Assembly: GCA_964304625.1 (NCBI GenBank)
Contig: OZ199840.1
Span: forward strand, 9,176,001 to 9,240,000
Length of the DNA: 64,000 nucleotides
DNA from: Kudoa neothunni
Taxonomy: Eukaryota; Cnidaria
Direction: 5' to 3'
Shown: piece after piece, positions 1 through 12,193 of the stretch
Layout: each line of letters opens with the position of its first letter
Position numbering within the stretch: the first letter of the stretch is position 1
Notes under the pieces: model-generated
The model's input: only the letters and a program-made list of their open reading frames with translations
What the model was told of the DNA's origin: nothing
The model's database searches: none
Made by a program: the position numbers and the translations under genes

Positions 1-1449
1 AGCATATGAGAGTCTAATCTATTTTTTATCCATAAATTATGAGAATCTAGCAAAAGTAAGCACACATATCTTTTTATAATGAATGGATGTGGGATTATCT
101 GAAACAACTGTTACTGTTTCTAATTTAATGTAGAAAATACCACCTGACAATATAATCTATATTCACAACTATGGGGTTAGTTTGATACTGAATGTGAATG
201 AGAACATGATACTCAGAAAACCATCAATAAAATTCAGCATACGAGATACATCCTATCAGGTATCACCTGAGAGTTATTTATGTTACGGATTGAAAATGCT
301 AAAAACGTTGATTCGGTTCCAACTGGCAATCGTAATATATCAGCTTTTGAGGCTGAAAAATACTCATCATATTGTTTAGATAACCCTCGGAACACCTGCT
401 CAACACGATGATCGAGTAGTAATGGTCAATGATCCTTGTTCAATCAATAGAAAAGCTATCGAAGAAATATGGTTTGATTACAACCATATTTGCTTTGATT
501 CGAGAAAATTTTCACAAGTTTTCCAACGACGTCACCTATTAGTTACTAAATACAACCCATATATGTGCGTTAAAATCATAAAATCACTACTCATTGATCA
601 TGACATCGATGTCGATGATAAGAAATCTCCTCGAAGTCATTTTTATGATTTCCTCAAACACGCAACAAACATTAAGGTATCTCATACGATTATATTTTTT
701 AATAAAAATTAACAAAAATTTTTTTAAATTTAACATCTCACCAAAGATAGTATACGATTTGGATGTTGCTCTAACCAATGATCATCAAACTCTAACTCAA
801 ATAATGGACCTTATCGATAACTTATGTAAAGGTGAAGAATCAACCAAAGGTCAAGTACACCTAAAATTGACACTGATTTGATCTGGGTGATACTTTTTAG
901 TACGATGAAGTCAACTTCAAGTGCCTACTTCTTGCCTATGTATACTCCTTTGTAGCTATATGGCATGATTTTCGCACTGATGCTCCACTTTCCTATTCGC
1001 AGTTTAATGCTAACGAAATGTATGGAGTTGCTTTGATGGATACAAGAGCAAGCTTTATTTTTTCTGCGAGTACACTGACTGTCGCTCCAACATCGGAATC
1101 CGTAATTCAACATCACAATATATTAAATTTACAACCCTCACTTTATCTTTATATTTAGAGTGACCTCAGTACTACCTCAGTAAGCGTAGTTGAAACGGAA
1201 ACTATTCCATACATCTCAACTATTTTGATAACAGCTGCTAGCCTAGTCACCACACCTCTCCCTGAAACCATTATCCTACTAAATGTCCCAGAAAACAGAA
1301 TTCTCTATATTTTGGAAAACTTTAGCATTATTTTTGGAGTGGTAAGTTGCATGGCAATAGTCTCGATAATGATATTCATCGCCATTTTCTACAAAAAGGA
1401 TCAAATACCTTTTCAAAGTGTTTTTCGACCACATCATACAATTCGCTAA
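1..1449 (+). CDS. 3' part of a gene for an unrecognised type I membrane protein
   Basis: Six exons can be joined in one frame with no internal stop: 1-55, 134-331, 380-676, 747-854, 901-1101 and 1159-1449. All introns are 45-80 bases, GT-AG and phase 0. The visible 382 residues hold a region with scattered cysteines (LCYG, DPCS, HICF, YMCV, NLCK, FKCL), which suggests an extracellular domain. A Ser/Thr/Val-rich stalk follows. Near the C-terminus is one strongly hydrophobic helix (roughly IIFGVVSCMAIVSIMIFIAI), then a basic FYKKDQ stop-transfer and a tail of about 20 residues ending HHTIR. The predicted topology is outside-in, single pass. The 5' end lies outside the window, so a signal peptide cannot be checked. 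I do not recognise the ectodomain. Confidence 0.6.
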
Positions 1450-1682
1450 TTTCTAGATAATATTAATGTCTACAAAAATCGTTCTGTTATATTTAATCTT
1501 TATCTGCCCAAGTTAATCAAGGGTCAGAGATGGGTTATAGTTTTTCAGTGTCAATTGAATCTGGAGACAAAATTAGTTTAGGGCATAACGATCAGCCTAC
1601 AAACAATCATTATATAGTTGAGGGGAGATTTCCTCTTTAAAAAAAGGGATGGATCTTCACATAAAACAAAGTGGCTATTGGT

Positions 1683-1886
1683 ATGGTGAATAATTAAATA
1701 CAACAGATTCAATAGTGGTGTATAATTAAATACAACAGATTCAATAGTGGTGTATAATTAAATACAACAGATTCAATAGTGGTGTATAATTAAATACAAC
1801 AGATTCAATAGTGGTGTATAATTAAATACAACAGATTCAATAGTGGTGTATAATTAAATACAACAGATTCAATAGTGGTGTATAGT
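1683..1886. repeat. 32-bp tandem repeat, about six copies
   Basis: A 32-base unit containing ATAATTAAATACAACAGATT is repeated head to tail about six times with almost no variation between the later copies, so it is a recently expanded minisatellite. It lies about 230 bases past the stop of the membrane protein gene and has no coding potential. Confidence 0.9.
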
Positions 1887-2670
1887 GCAGGGGTTGGGTA
1901 CATTTTTTTTTGGTAAGAGAGCCACAAAGACCACATATCTTTTAACAATTATTTCCATGAGAGCCATACCACATGTTTTAAAACTAAAAGTACATTCGCA
2001 CGTTTTATATATTTCCAACATTATAAAGTGAAAAATGCCATTAAATTATCTGTAATATCATTGTTACGCTATTGCTAATCAATGAAGAATATTTCTCATC
2101 ATCAACGAGACTTTTGGTTTTGCAGATGGCTTTGTAATCTGATTGATGACTGATTGATGATATGTGGTTAGGTTTAGCTTCATGCAGGCGTTAAGACTTC
2201 CATCCTTTAAAAGTGACCGTAGTTAGGTCTTAATGTCTTGTAAATGTAGGAAGAATGCTCACATGTAATACGTAGAGCCAAACATTGTCGTTACCACAAA
2301 ACACAATACCACAATACTCGCATGATGCAATGTGTAATACCGTAGGTGACCGTTTCGCGAATACGCAGTACGCAGAGGAATTAAATAAAACATTTTTGTT
2401 AATTGAAAAAATTCGTCTGTGCGCCATAGGCTCCCGACCTCTGGTATTGTAATGATGTAGTGTGTAGGTAGCTCACAAAATGGTGCTCGTTGCGAATATC
2501 TGACCATCCCGATTTTTTATCTATTAAATTTTCATTATTTTTAAATGCGGGTAAACCATAAATTAGTTAAAATTATAAAATTTTTGCGTTAATCCTCGTT
2601 TGGCTCATATCGATACACACCTATTAAAATTCGCAAATAACATTTATGCTCTTTTCTACGTGTGATTTTC
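1887..2670. mobile_element. Possible hAT-like element remnant; otherwise no gene
   Basis: The stretch begins CAGGGGTTGGG and is followed by GAGAGCCAC about 30 bases later and GAGAGCC again. This is reminiscent of the termini of non-autonomous hAT elements. I could not identify a matching right terminus or an 8-bp target duplication. Short ORFs on the minus strand between 2230 and 2507 overlap in several frames and look like noise. Confidence 0.25.
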
Positions 2671-5194
2671 TTAACCCTCCGAGGACTTTGGGGTCAATTT
2701 GACCCCAAAGTAAAATTAAAATCAATATTACTCTTTGTGCACTTTTTAAAATTCCTCGATTTCTTCTATTTTCCTAAATTTGTGTACAGTATACAATGAT
2801 AAAATTAGGGGAAAAAATAATCACAATAATAATATGTAAAAAATTTTTATCTTCTGAGGACTTTTTGGGTCAAATTGACCCCAAGTTTTTATTTTATGAT
2901 ATCATTATAAAAATTATTTTAAAAGTGGAGACGTGATTATTTTGAATTCTATTGATTCATTTTTTGGTAAAATAATAATTAATATCACATTTAATCCGTG
3001 TTAATACCTTACTAGTAGTCTCGGATCCACTTCGCAAGTTATCGTACAAAAAATAACACTTCGCGTATAATATTTCATTTGATAGATTTAAGACTAAATA
3101 TCCCTCATGCAAAAAAAACAACTATATAAATTTATAAAATTTTATTCGGAGTATCTAACTAATTTAACAATTCTTACATTTCTTCGATGAATGAATTGAG
3201 CAATAGTATTTATTGCAACAGGAGCATTTGGTTTGAGTTTTTTTATCGGTTCCTCGAAGACAATATTCACATCGACGTCTTTTTTCGGCGATTTGGAAAG
3301 TGTTGGTTGGAGTCCCTAAATGTGGTGATTTTGCTTTGACAATTTTCCCCCTCTGTAAATTACGATCTATGAGAGGTTGATAGAGAGCTTGTGCGATTTC
3401 TTCTAAAAATATACGACGTCTTTTAAATTTGCAATTGAAAATTATTTTATGTAATGAGAACGCATTTATAAGTGACAAATCTATCATATTGAAAAATACG
3501 ATCATTGGCCACCCTACGAGTGAATCGACGTGTCGAAACCGACGCCAACATACGATCGACAGTGTCGACCCCTCCTTTGGTTTTGTTGTAACATGTGATA
3601 ATTTCATGGTTTTTTTATGAGAATCATTCATAATTTTTACATTATTAGTTCCCGTAGACAAAATTATAACACTCTTATCCTTTTTATTCACATAAGAGGT
3701 GAGCATGTTCTTTTGGAAAAATACAAATGTGGTGCTGAAAAGACTTCTATTTTTAGACGGAAGAACACATGGAGGGAGCTCCCTCTTATTGTGCCTTACA
3801 GTTCCAAGATATGTTAATCGTTTTTCCAACAGTTTAGACGCAAGGCAAACCGAGGAAAAAAAGTTGTCAGCAACGATATTCCTCCCAGAGTTGAACAAAG
3901 GTTCCGACAGTGATAACACAATATTTTCCCCAACTCTTGTATTGCGTTGGTTTGAGTTATTATTTTTCCCGAGGTACGGTAAGATATTAATGATATACTT
4001 TTCAGTCGGATCAACAACTAGAAAAAATTTGATGCCGTATTTTGCCGGTTTGAAGGGCATATATTGTTTGAAGGGACACCTCCCTCTAAACGCAATTAAC
4101 TGTTCATCGATTGTCACATCCTCATTCGGCGAAAAATACTTCGGAAGTTCCCTTGACCAAATTTCCCATAATTCTCGTATAGGACAAAACTTATCCATTT
4201 GTTTCCTTTCCGCCCTTGTAGAATAATGTCAAAATGGAGACATCTTGTGATTTGTTTAAAGCGCGTCTTCGAAAAAATATTTCGGTATATCTCCCTACCT
4301 TCTGATAGACTGAATAATTCAGATAATGGCTCTTCATGATCCTTGTGTAGAGCTAATAGAATGAGGATCCCCAAATAACCGTTCAATTCGATAGAATCCA
4401 TATCTATCCAGTTATCCTTCAAATAATGTTTCCCAAACAGATTTGTGCAATCGAGTATTTTTTTACAGATAGTTTCTGAAAAAAATATGGAAAAACTGTC
4501 CAAAATCTTGTGAATCCGTTGGTAACAATATGCGGTAGGACCAGGAGGGGGGTTCAAAATGTTTTCCGCCGAAGTGCGCTTTGTTTGAGGTATTTTGGGG
4601 TCCCATGCAATTCCTGATTTACTAAGATTTGAGCTTGTGAATACTGTTGTCTCCATTGAATTGGATGAATCCAAAAAGCAGTCGTCAGGCTCGCTTCCTG
4701 ATGATTCTAATTCACTGTTGAATTCGCTATAATCACTCATCGACATTTGTTTAGTTAGAGTTTAACACGAGGTGAGAATTAAAATTTGGGATAAAAAACC
4801 AACTGAAAAAGTATTACGGTCTAAGTGAAAATAAATAAGAATTGTTATTTCCGGGTATGTATTAAGTTATTGTTTACCTAAAGTTAAAATAAAAATATTT
4901 TCCCCAGAAATTGACCCCAAATTATTATTTTAAACAATAAATTAGCTATTAAACAGTGACTTACATTGTACGATCATTTCCTAACAGCTTACGAATAATT
5001 ACGTAAAAGATTTAACAGGATTAATCTATATGTTTCACATTGTTTTACTGAAAAACTAGTCGATAGAAATCGAAAATATCGGAAAATTGAATTGGTAACA
5101 ATTTTTGTAATTACTTTGGCAAATAATAATCTGGGGTCAAATTGACCCCAAAAGACCTCCGAGGATGGTTTTTTTGGCGACTTTAGAAGGTTAA
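2671..5194 (-). mobile_element. piggyBac-type transposon, copy 1
   Basis: The element is bounded by TTAA at both ends (2671-2674 and 5191-5194), the piggyBac target site. Next to each end is a palindrome: GGGGTCAATTTGACCCC at the left and GGGGTCAAATTGACCCC at the right. Both lie beside CTCCGAGGA. The interior carries a piggyBac transposase on the minus strand. The element is nearly complete in length (2.5 kb), but its transposase is frameshifted. Confidence 0.8.
3164..4746 (-). pseudogene. piggyBac transposase, frameshifted (copy 1)
   Basis: The protein reads from 4746 downward: an acidic N-terminus (SMSDYSEF, ESSGSEPDD), the KSGIAWDP block, then the DDE catalytic domain. VVDPTEKYIINILPYLG carries the first catalytic Asp and VADNFFSS the second. 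The C-terminus is a cysteine-rich zinc-binding domain ending KKCKNC, typical of the family. The frame changes once near 4215-4230, between LHFD and TRAERKQMDKFC. It shifts again over roughly 3500-3605, where GGVDTVDRML (third catalytic Asp) is legible only in another frame. The element cannot encode an active transposase as it stands, though the damage is light and the copy looks young. Confidence 0.85.
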
Positions 5195-5538
5195 TAATGA
5201 CTTTTGGATTTAATTTTTATCCAACAAAGATATTTTTGGACAATATTCTACGTGGTTAGTTATTGTATAGTGAATAACTTTTCGAATTTTATACATGTGA
5301 TAAAGGAATGTCATCAAATAATTTTTTGCACTCATAGAGTTTATTCATATTTATTTAAAATACATAAAGGAATTAATTTTTTATTGATTTTTGTCATCGA
5401 TTTAATCATGGTGTCACATTTTCAATACTTACACTTTTAAATTTGTAATCTTATTGACATGTATGCACAAAAATCAAATATTAATTTGCACCAATTAAAA
5501 CTTCATGTTTTTAGCACAACGTAAAATTAATCTAATAT

Positions 5539-5948
5539 TTAATTTCTTCCGAATTTAATACATTCTACGAGATGATAGGATTCCGCATAATTCGCATAAT
5601 TTTGTAGTTGGTCACTAAAAACTCCATCCGAGCTAGCCATAATTGCGTTGATCAATTCCTCCTGATTAGATGGTCCCTTGTTACTTTCAATGGGATGAAT
5701 TTGATGGGAGAACTCCTCAACAGGATTGACGAACGGAGAGTATGACGGAAGAAATAATAACCTATGGTTTGTGGATTGAATATGGTTCCTTGTTAGATCC
5801 GTTTTGTGGAATCTCACATTGCCACTTATTGGTAAGGCGTTATCAACTCTATTGCAGCTTAAGTCGGAAAATAGAAAAAAACTTGTTTATTTGACAGTTC
5901 CATTTTCTACATGGAACGTCCACATCTGCTTCGAACTTTTAACCGCGA
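5539..5948 (-). pseudogene. Tc1/IS630-like transposase, C-terminal part
   Basis: Motifs are VRFHKTDLTRNH, then LLFLPSYSPFVNPVEEF, the LPxYSPxxNPxE signature that holds the last catalytic acid of Tc1/IS630 transposases, then a short tail ending CIKFGRN. A TAA interrupts the frame after HVENGTVK, so the copy is inactive even apart from the insertion. Confidence 0.7.
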
Positions 5949-8235
5949 TTAACCTTCTAAGTAACACAAAATTGGGCACCTTCCGAATAACAATGGGGTG
6001 AAAAAGGACCCTAAACGTTTTTTGCATATTTCACACCCTTAGATTATTTACTAACTAAAAGTGAAATACAATTGTAAAATTTGTAGGTTTTCCATATTAT
6101 TTCCACGTTTTAAATTTCCGCGCATGTGCATACGTGCATATTGTCTATATAACGCGCGATTGCCGAAATTTAAAATGACTGTTTGTAGAATTCTCCTAAA
6201 ATCCTTATAAAATATAAAAAATCCATAAACTATAAATGATTTATGAAAACAAAAATAAATTGTTCTATTTTCATAATGTAAAATTGGCAATCTACACAGA
6301 CGTTCATTTCATTCAATAATTTCTATTTTAATGCCATTGTTTAGGAGTAAATAAGTTAAGTTTAAAAATTGTCTGATATATAGAAAATAATTGAACAACT
6401 GTAATAAACTAACATATAATCTTGTGAACAAACTAATTAAAATTCATGTTATAAGTAACTATAAAGAACAATCTTTGCAAGAATAAGTTGTATGTTCTTT
6501 GCAACACGGACGCTTACGTAGATCACATGTGATGGTCGTTTTTTTATCTTTGTCTCGACGACACCAGATACATCTTTTTTTGCAATATTTTCCAACGGAA
6601 TATCGAGGGTTTATGGAACCTGTACGCTCTATTAACTGTGGAATTTTGTTCTTCCTAATGTTTAATGGTTCCGATAATTCAAAAGCGACTTTTTTCAAAA
6701 AGTCTCTTCTTTTAATATTTGGTTCGTTAAATATATATCTCTGTGTAAACTACAAACGCATTTACAAATGAGATATCAATCATGTTGTAAAACACAACTA
6801 ACGGCCATCTTCTGGTGAATCGTCTCACTGAAACCGACGCCAACATACAGTCCACAGTGTCAACGCCTCCTTTAGCAGCATTATACTGTAGGATAACATC
6901 TGGCTTATGAGGAAATATTCTAGAAATTTTTGTGTTATGGTTAGATGAACACAATAGGAGGACGTTCTTATTTTTCTTTGGAGTGAACGATACCAACATT
7001 TTCTTCCCATTGAAAACAAATTTTGATTCATTCACCGGGGTTCTTCTATTAGATAGTAGGAATGGTGGTATATCTCGTTTGTTTTTACGAATGGTACCAA
7101 TTATGGTCATTCTTCTTTTGATCAATTCATCAGCCAAAGGAATCGATGTAAAATAATTATCGCAAACCATATAGCATCCTGAACCAATTAGATTTTCAGT
7201 CAATTTGAGAGCAATACTCTTACCAACATCATGAACTTTGGCATCAGTCGAACATTTTTTACCAATATATATATGCATCTATATTTAATACATATGAAGT
7301 TTGTGGATCTACTAGTAAAAAATTTTTTAACCCGTATTTCGCAGGTTTATTCTTTATATATTGCCTGAAGGAGCAGTTACCCCTAAAGGATACCAACTGT
7401 TCATCAAGACACACATCAAACCCTGAGTTATAACTTTTGCTCGCAATATTTACCCAGATATCCCAGATCTCTCTAATGGGGCAAAATTTATCCAGTAATT
7501 TTCTCTGCTCTCTTGTGTTTGTGTCATCAAAATGGATCGCTCTGGTTAATTGCCTAAATCTTCGCAGAGAAAATAAATCCTTGTATATTTGCCTGCCTTC
7601 AGTAGAACTAAACAAATCAACTAATGGTTCTTGTCGATCTTTATGGATAGCCATATATAAGATACATCCAATAAAGCCATTTAGTTCAGCAACGTCAACG
7701 TTTTCCCATTTATCCCATAATGAGTATTTCCATATTGGTTGGTAAATTCGATGATTTTGTTCATTATTTCCAAGGGGAAAAATGTTGAAAACATCCAGCG
7801 ATATTAGAAATTCTTTGAGTGGCGTATGGAGTCACACCTTGTTTAAAATATATCATGTTTTCCGCTGCATCTTTTGTCTTTCTCGGTTTCACGGCGCTCC
7901 ACAAATTATTATTTTTATCAGCGAGGGAATCAGCATATTCGCAAATCGTGGGTTCATCTTCAACGTCTTCACTATCAGATCCCTTGTATATACCAAATCC
8001 AATGTGTCGAGGTCAGATTCATCGATGCTATTATCGCTACTTGCTAAAAAATACTCCATCGCCACTAAAACAAAGTTCCGCGCTAAGACTGGCTTTAAGT
8101 ATTTGTCATTTTTCGACATGAAGCTACTCTTAAATTTAAGTCTTCCTTTATTTTTGGAATTACTGAATTATATAGTATTGAAATAATAAATAAAAATCTG
8201 GGGTCTTTTTTCACCCCATGTTACTAGAAGGTTAA
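5949..8235 (-). mobile_element. piggyBac-type transposon, copy 2 (nested)
   Basis: TTAA is present at 5949-5952 and 8232-8235. The terminal inverted repeats match for about 18 bases: left TTAACCTTCTAAGTAACA, right (reverse complement) TTAACCTTCTAGTAACAT. The CCCC-bearing subterminal motif follows at both ends. The element sits inside a Tc1/IS630-like transposase gene and has duplicated the TTAA target. Confidence 0.85.
6459..8119 (-). pseudogene. piggyBac transposase, multiply frameshifted (copy 2)
   Basis: The start is at 8119 (MSKNDKYLKP). The catalytic core is read from 7654 down to 6727 in two overlapping frames. Visible are LVDPQTSYVLNIDAYI, MVCDNYFTSIPLADELI (second Asp) and KGGVDTVDCMLASVSVRRF (third Asp). 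The cysteine-rich C-terminal domain (CIWCRRDKDK ... CCKEH) is in a further frame at 6459-6698. The breaks lie near 7270, 6700-6730 and 7655-7890. It is a second member of the family, about as decayed as copy 1 but clearly diverged from it. Confidence 0.8.
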
Positions 8236-9010
8236 AGTAATATTTTGAGAGCAAATGCTTTTCACCTTCAGACGTGCTCGTCCAAACGTTCTTCCCATTG
8301 ACAAAGAAAAGCCCGATTCATCTATATAGATAACAGTAGAATGACGAGGTTTCAATTTAAGATATTGTAGCATGTATCCATCTTTAAGCAATTTTTTAAA
8401 ATGACAATAAACCTTTTTCTGGCTTTAATATAATCCTGAGAATTTCTTCCTAGAGGTAAAAAGGGAATTTTTTAAAAATATAATGGAAATCTCTCAAACA
8501 ATACGTAATCGTTTGACGAGAAACATTGATACCAAAATATTCTAGAACTTTTTCGGTAATAGAATTTAATGTGATGGTACAATAATCCTAGCCTAGTCTA
8601 CAAGTTCGCGGATGTATAATTTATGAGTTTCAGCCAATTTTCACCTTCTGTCACCCTCTTTTTTTGGTACATTTAATTCCGTACCCATCGATTGTTGCTT
8701 CATAATGCATCCATCCAATGGTTGATTTATGTACACTCATTTTCTCGGAAATGTATTTGTTAGAATATCGAACCTAGAAATAGTTTAGAATTATACAAAA
8801 AAGATTGTGAATTTCAGCTAGTGAAAGAAACTGCCATTTGTTTCATATCGTCACTTAAGATAGCACGTTTCTTTTTTTGGAAATTATTGCATGGGGTTGC
8901 ATTTAGATCTTGATATACTGTAAATAAATCGACCACAAGGGCTTTTTTACGTGGTCTAATTAGATAATAATAGAGAAACAAAGATTTATTTAGCGAAAAT
9001 AAATACAATA
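8236..9010 (-). pseudogene. Tc1/IS630-like transposase, N-terminal part
   Basis: From 9010 downward several frames give LSDDMKQMAVSF, then YSNKYISEKMSVHKSTIGW (helix-turn-helix type). Then come SITEKVLEYFGINVSRQTI and finally IYIDESGFSLSMGR, which carries the first catalytic Asp in the family's usual IDESGF context. At least two frameshifts and stops separate these blocks. The sequence ends in frame at the TTAA where piggyBac copy 2 begins. Confidence 0.6.
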
Positions 9011-10181
9011 ATGTATTATAAATATGTTTTAATAAGATTTATATACTTTCATTCGTTTCATAGTATTTTTATCCTAATTATGTATTACAGTAAGTAACCA
9101 ATTTCACGCACTTTTTAAAAACCTATTTAGTTAGAATATTGATTGGTCATTGTTTATGTAATATGTTTCTTATAATAGTTCAATAAAAATTTGTATAAAA
9201 ATTATTTTAGAAAGTTGCTAAATAATGTAACTAAAAGTCACGTGATAGGCCAATTTCACTCATTTTTTTGGGAGTGCTTTGTTTATTATTTAGTTAAGTC
9301 AAGATTTAATACCAAAAAACTCCTATGACTATAACTAACTATTGCTTAAAAGTACAATATTGCTTATTATTATGAAATTGTCCAATCTGATGGCCCAAAA
9401 ACTGTCATTGTATCACGTTTTAAAATATCTATTTTCTCGACTCTTCATTGTATCCTAGAGATGAAAAAATCAAAACCTATAAGTATTTTTAGAATGTAAA
9501 AATAGAAATCATTTGCATGTGGCGGGTTAATTTCGTTCTGGTGATTTAACAGAGATCTCACCTATCAAAATGACAAAACTTTGCACAAAAAATGAATTCG
9601 AACCTCCCTCCCCTCATTAGGAACAATCGAATAATACAAAAAACCTAAAACAGCATAGAATAGCCTTTACTAAAAGTTAAAATTAAATATTACTATTGTT
9701 GGATTTTGTGATTATTACCTCACCTGACTAAGTCATCATGTATTCCATTTCATTTAGAAATACAAAATAAAACGAGGAGAAAAGATAATAAAAGTTTTAA
9801 CATTTTGAAAAATATATGATAATTACACTTGAATATTCATGGACTCAAGACGACTGCCTTACCGAAAATTTATTCTTCTTCAAACTTTTCTAAAACTTAC
9901 GAGAAATTAAGTTAGGCAATATTAGAAAACAAGTAAAATATGAATAAAATAAATGCGATAGTTTCAGAGATATTCATTCCCTGAGATAGAACCACATCCA
10001 TTTTTAAATAATGTACAAAGGAAAAATGATCAATTTTGGGTGCATTTATTCTCGTATCCGTAAAGAAACCACAATCGTTAATTTTGCGCAAAAAAAAGAT
10101 TAAACATTTAAAAATTGAAGTTAAATTGAATGAATTAATTGTGACCATTACACACACGATAAAATCAGTAATACAAAAATT
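9011..10181. other. AT-rich intergenic sequence, no gene seen
   Basis: Only short frames occur (for example 9912-10157 on the minus strand), with no family signature and no plausible exon chain. The right end would contain the 3' UTR of the minus-strand kinase. Confidence 0.5.
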
Positions 10182-12146
10182 CTAAATAAGAGGCCAGCGA
10201 CCACCAAGTGTAAGCCAAGCATTTCGTTTAATTGCATCGATAGTAATTCGTTCACAGGGTTTTTTGGCTAGCATCCTTAGCACAATGTCTTCAAGGCAAG
10301 GGTTCACATAATTTCTAACAACACAAAAAAGTATGTTAGTCGAAATTAATTGAAAATCGTTACAACAATAAATAAATAAATAATAAATAATAATAATAAA
10401 TAATAATAATAAATAATAATAAATAATAATAATAATAAATAATAATAATAATAATAAATAATAATAAATAATAAATAATAATAATAAATAAATAATAAAT
10501 AATAATAAATAAATAAATAATAATAATAAATAAATAATAATAATAATAAATAAATAAATAAAAAATAAATAAATAATAATAAATAAATAAATAATAATAA
10601 TAAATAAATAAATAATAATAATAATAAATAATAATAAATAAATAAATAATAATAATAATAAATAATAATAATAATAAATAATAATAATAATAAATAATAA
10701 TAATAAATAATAATAATAATAATAAATAAATAATAATAAATAATAATAATAATAATAAATAAATAATAAATAATAAATAAATAATAATAAATAATAAATA
10801 ATAATAATAAATAATAATAATAATAAATAATAATAATAAATAATAATAATAATAAATAATAATAATAAATAATAATAAATAAATAATAATAAATAATAAT
10901 AATAATAAATACTCGTTGGGAAACTTTACTCTAAATAAAAAAAATAAGCATTAGAAAAATCACAAATCCATAATTAGTATTGATTAAACATACGGAGAAT
11001 GTTCGATATCATTAATGAGGGTTCCAATGGAATAGCTCGACCAAGGAATCTAAATAAGAAATTGGTCGACACACGAACAAATCACAATCTAACATTTCCA
11101 GTTATCATGCAGTAAGTGGTGACTCCGATCGACCAAATATCACCGCAAGCGAGGTCTAATGTTTTCCCGCTTTCACCTACAAACGACGATAATATCAGTA
11201 ACAATGCTAGCAGACAACGCGTTATTTAAAATTACAGGAGAGATATTCTGGTGATTGGAAAGCTAAAGAAGTTTTGGGTCGATTGCAGTTGGTAAGAGTG
11301 AAGCAATGGATATTGTTGGATATTGTGCTGGAGCCAAAATCGCACAACTACACACGATATTAAATCACATCCCAACCCTCAACTTGATCGGCGAATTACT
11401 TTGACCATGTGTTTTTCAAATACCAAAGCATTGCTGGGTTTAATGTCACAATGAACAATATTGCGCGAATGGACTAAATTTAAAATCAACAAGGTTCGCG
11501 CTTCAACAAGCAATACCGTATTCAACAGCAGATATTATATCTCTCAAATACGTACGAATTAAACCCTCGGAGAGTCCTTCGCTTGTGGGGATATCAATGA
11601 TGGGTCTACGAGTTTAGGTGATTGTAGTAATGTCGATAAGAGAACAATCGATCTCATATTCGATTGAGATAAAAAAGGAAATAGCGACTTAAAATTAAAT
11701 TAACCCAAATATTTCTCATCAGTTTAACAGTCATTAAAGTTTATAGAAACTTTCCATCAACCACAACAAATAGATAAATAAAGAAATAGATAAATGGTTA
11801 AATAAATAAATAAATAGATAGATAAATAAATAAATAAATAAATAGATAAGTACATACCCCATGCATGAATATTCAAAAACTAAAAAATCAATACATACAA
11901 AAGACGTTATATCTCTCAAAATTACTTAGATAAAAAACACTATTTCGATAATCATCATAGTACTAAAACAACACAAGTAATTACAACAGAATAGAATACA
12001 TGCACATGATGATAAATGAAAATACAGAGAATAAACGAACAATATTGGGATGATCGATTTGATGTAATATAAAAATTTCGTTGTAGATGTTTTCGATTGT
12101 TAATTTCCCCTTATGATTTCGGTTATCTAACAACATATACATTATT

Positions 12147-12193
<47 letters not shown>

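Larger units (their letters stand above)
5539..9010 (-). mobile_element. Tc1/IS630-like element split by a piggyBac insertion
   Basis: A DDE transposase of the Tc1/mariner-IS630 superfamily is spread over two blocks on the minus strand, 8236-9010 (N-terminal) and 5539-5948 (C-terminal). The 2.3-kb piggyBac copy 2 sits between them. If the insert and one TTAA are removed, the frame runs through: ...SICSQNIT joins LIAVKSSKQ. I could not define the terminal inverted repeats of the outer element. Confidence 0.65.

Noticed and set aside
1683..1886. CRISPR-like repeat array
   Set aside because: Units are contiguous with no spacers, in a eukaryotic context; it is a minisatellite.
2259..2507. Two overlapping minus-strand ORFs of 65 and 82 codons
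   Set aside because: No motif, mutually overlapping frames, AT-rich background level.
3699..4226. Plus-strand ORF of 175 codons
   Set aside because: Antisense to the piggyBac transposase of copy 1.
11581..11700. In-frame TAA at about 11614-11616 that seemed to kill the kinase
   Set aside because: That stretch is intron. The true hinge exon is 11858-11924 and joins in phase 2 to 11605, giving EYSCMGPIIDIPT without a stop.
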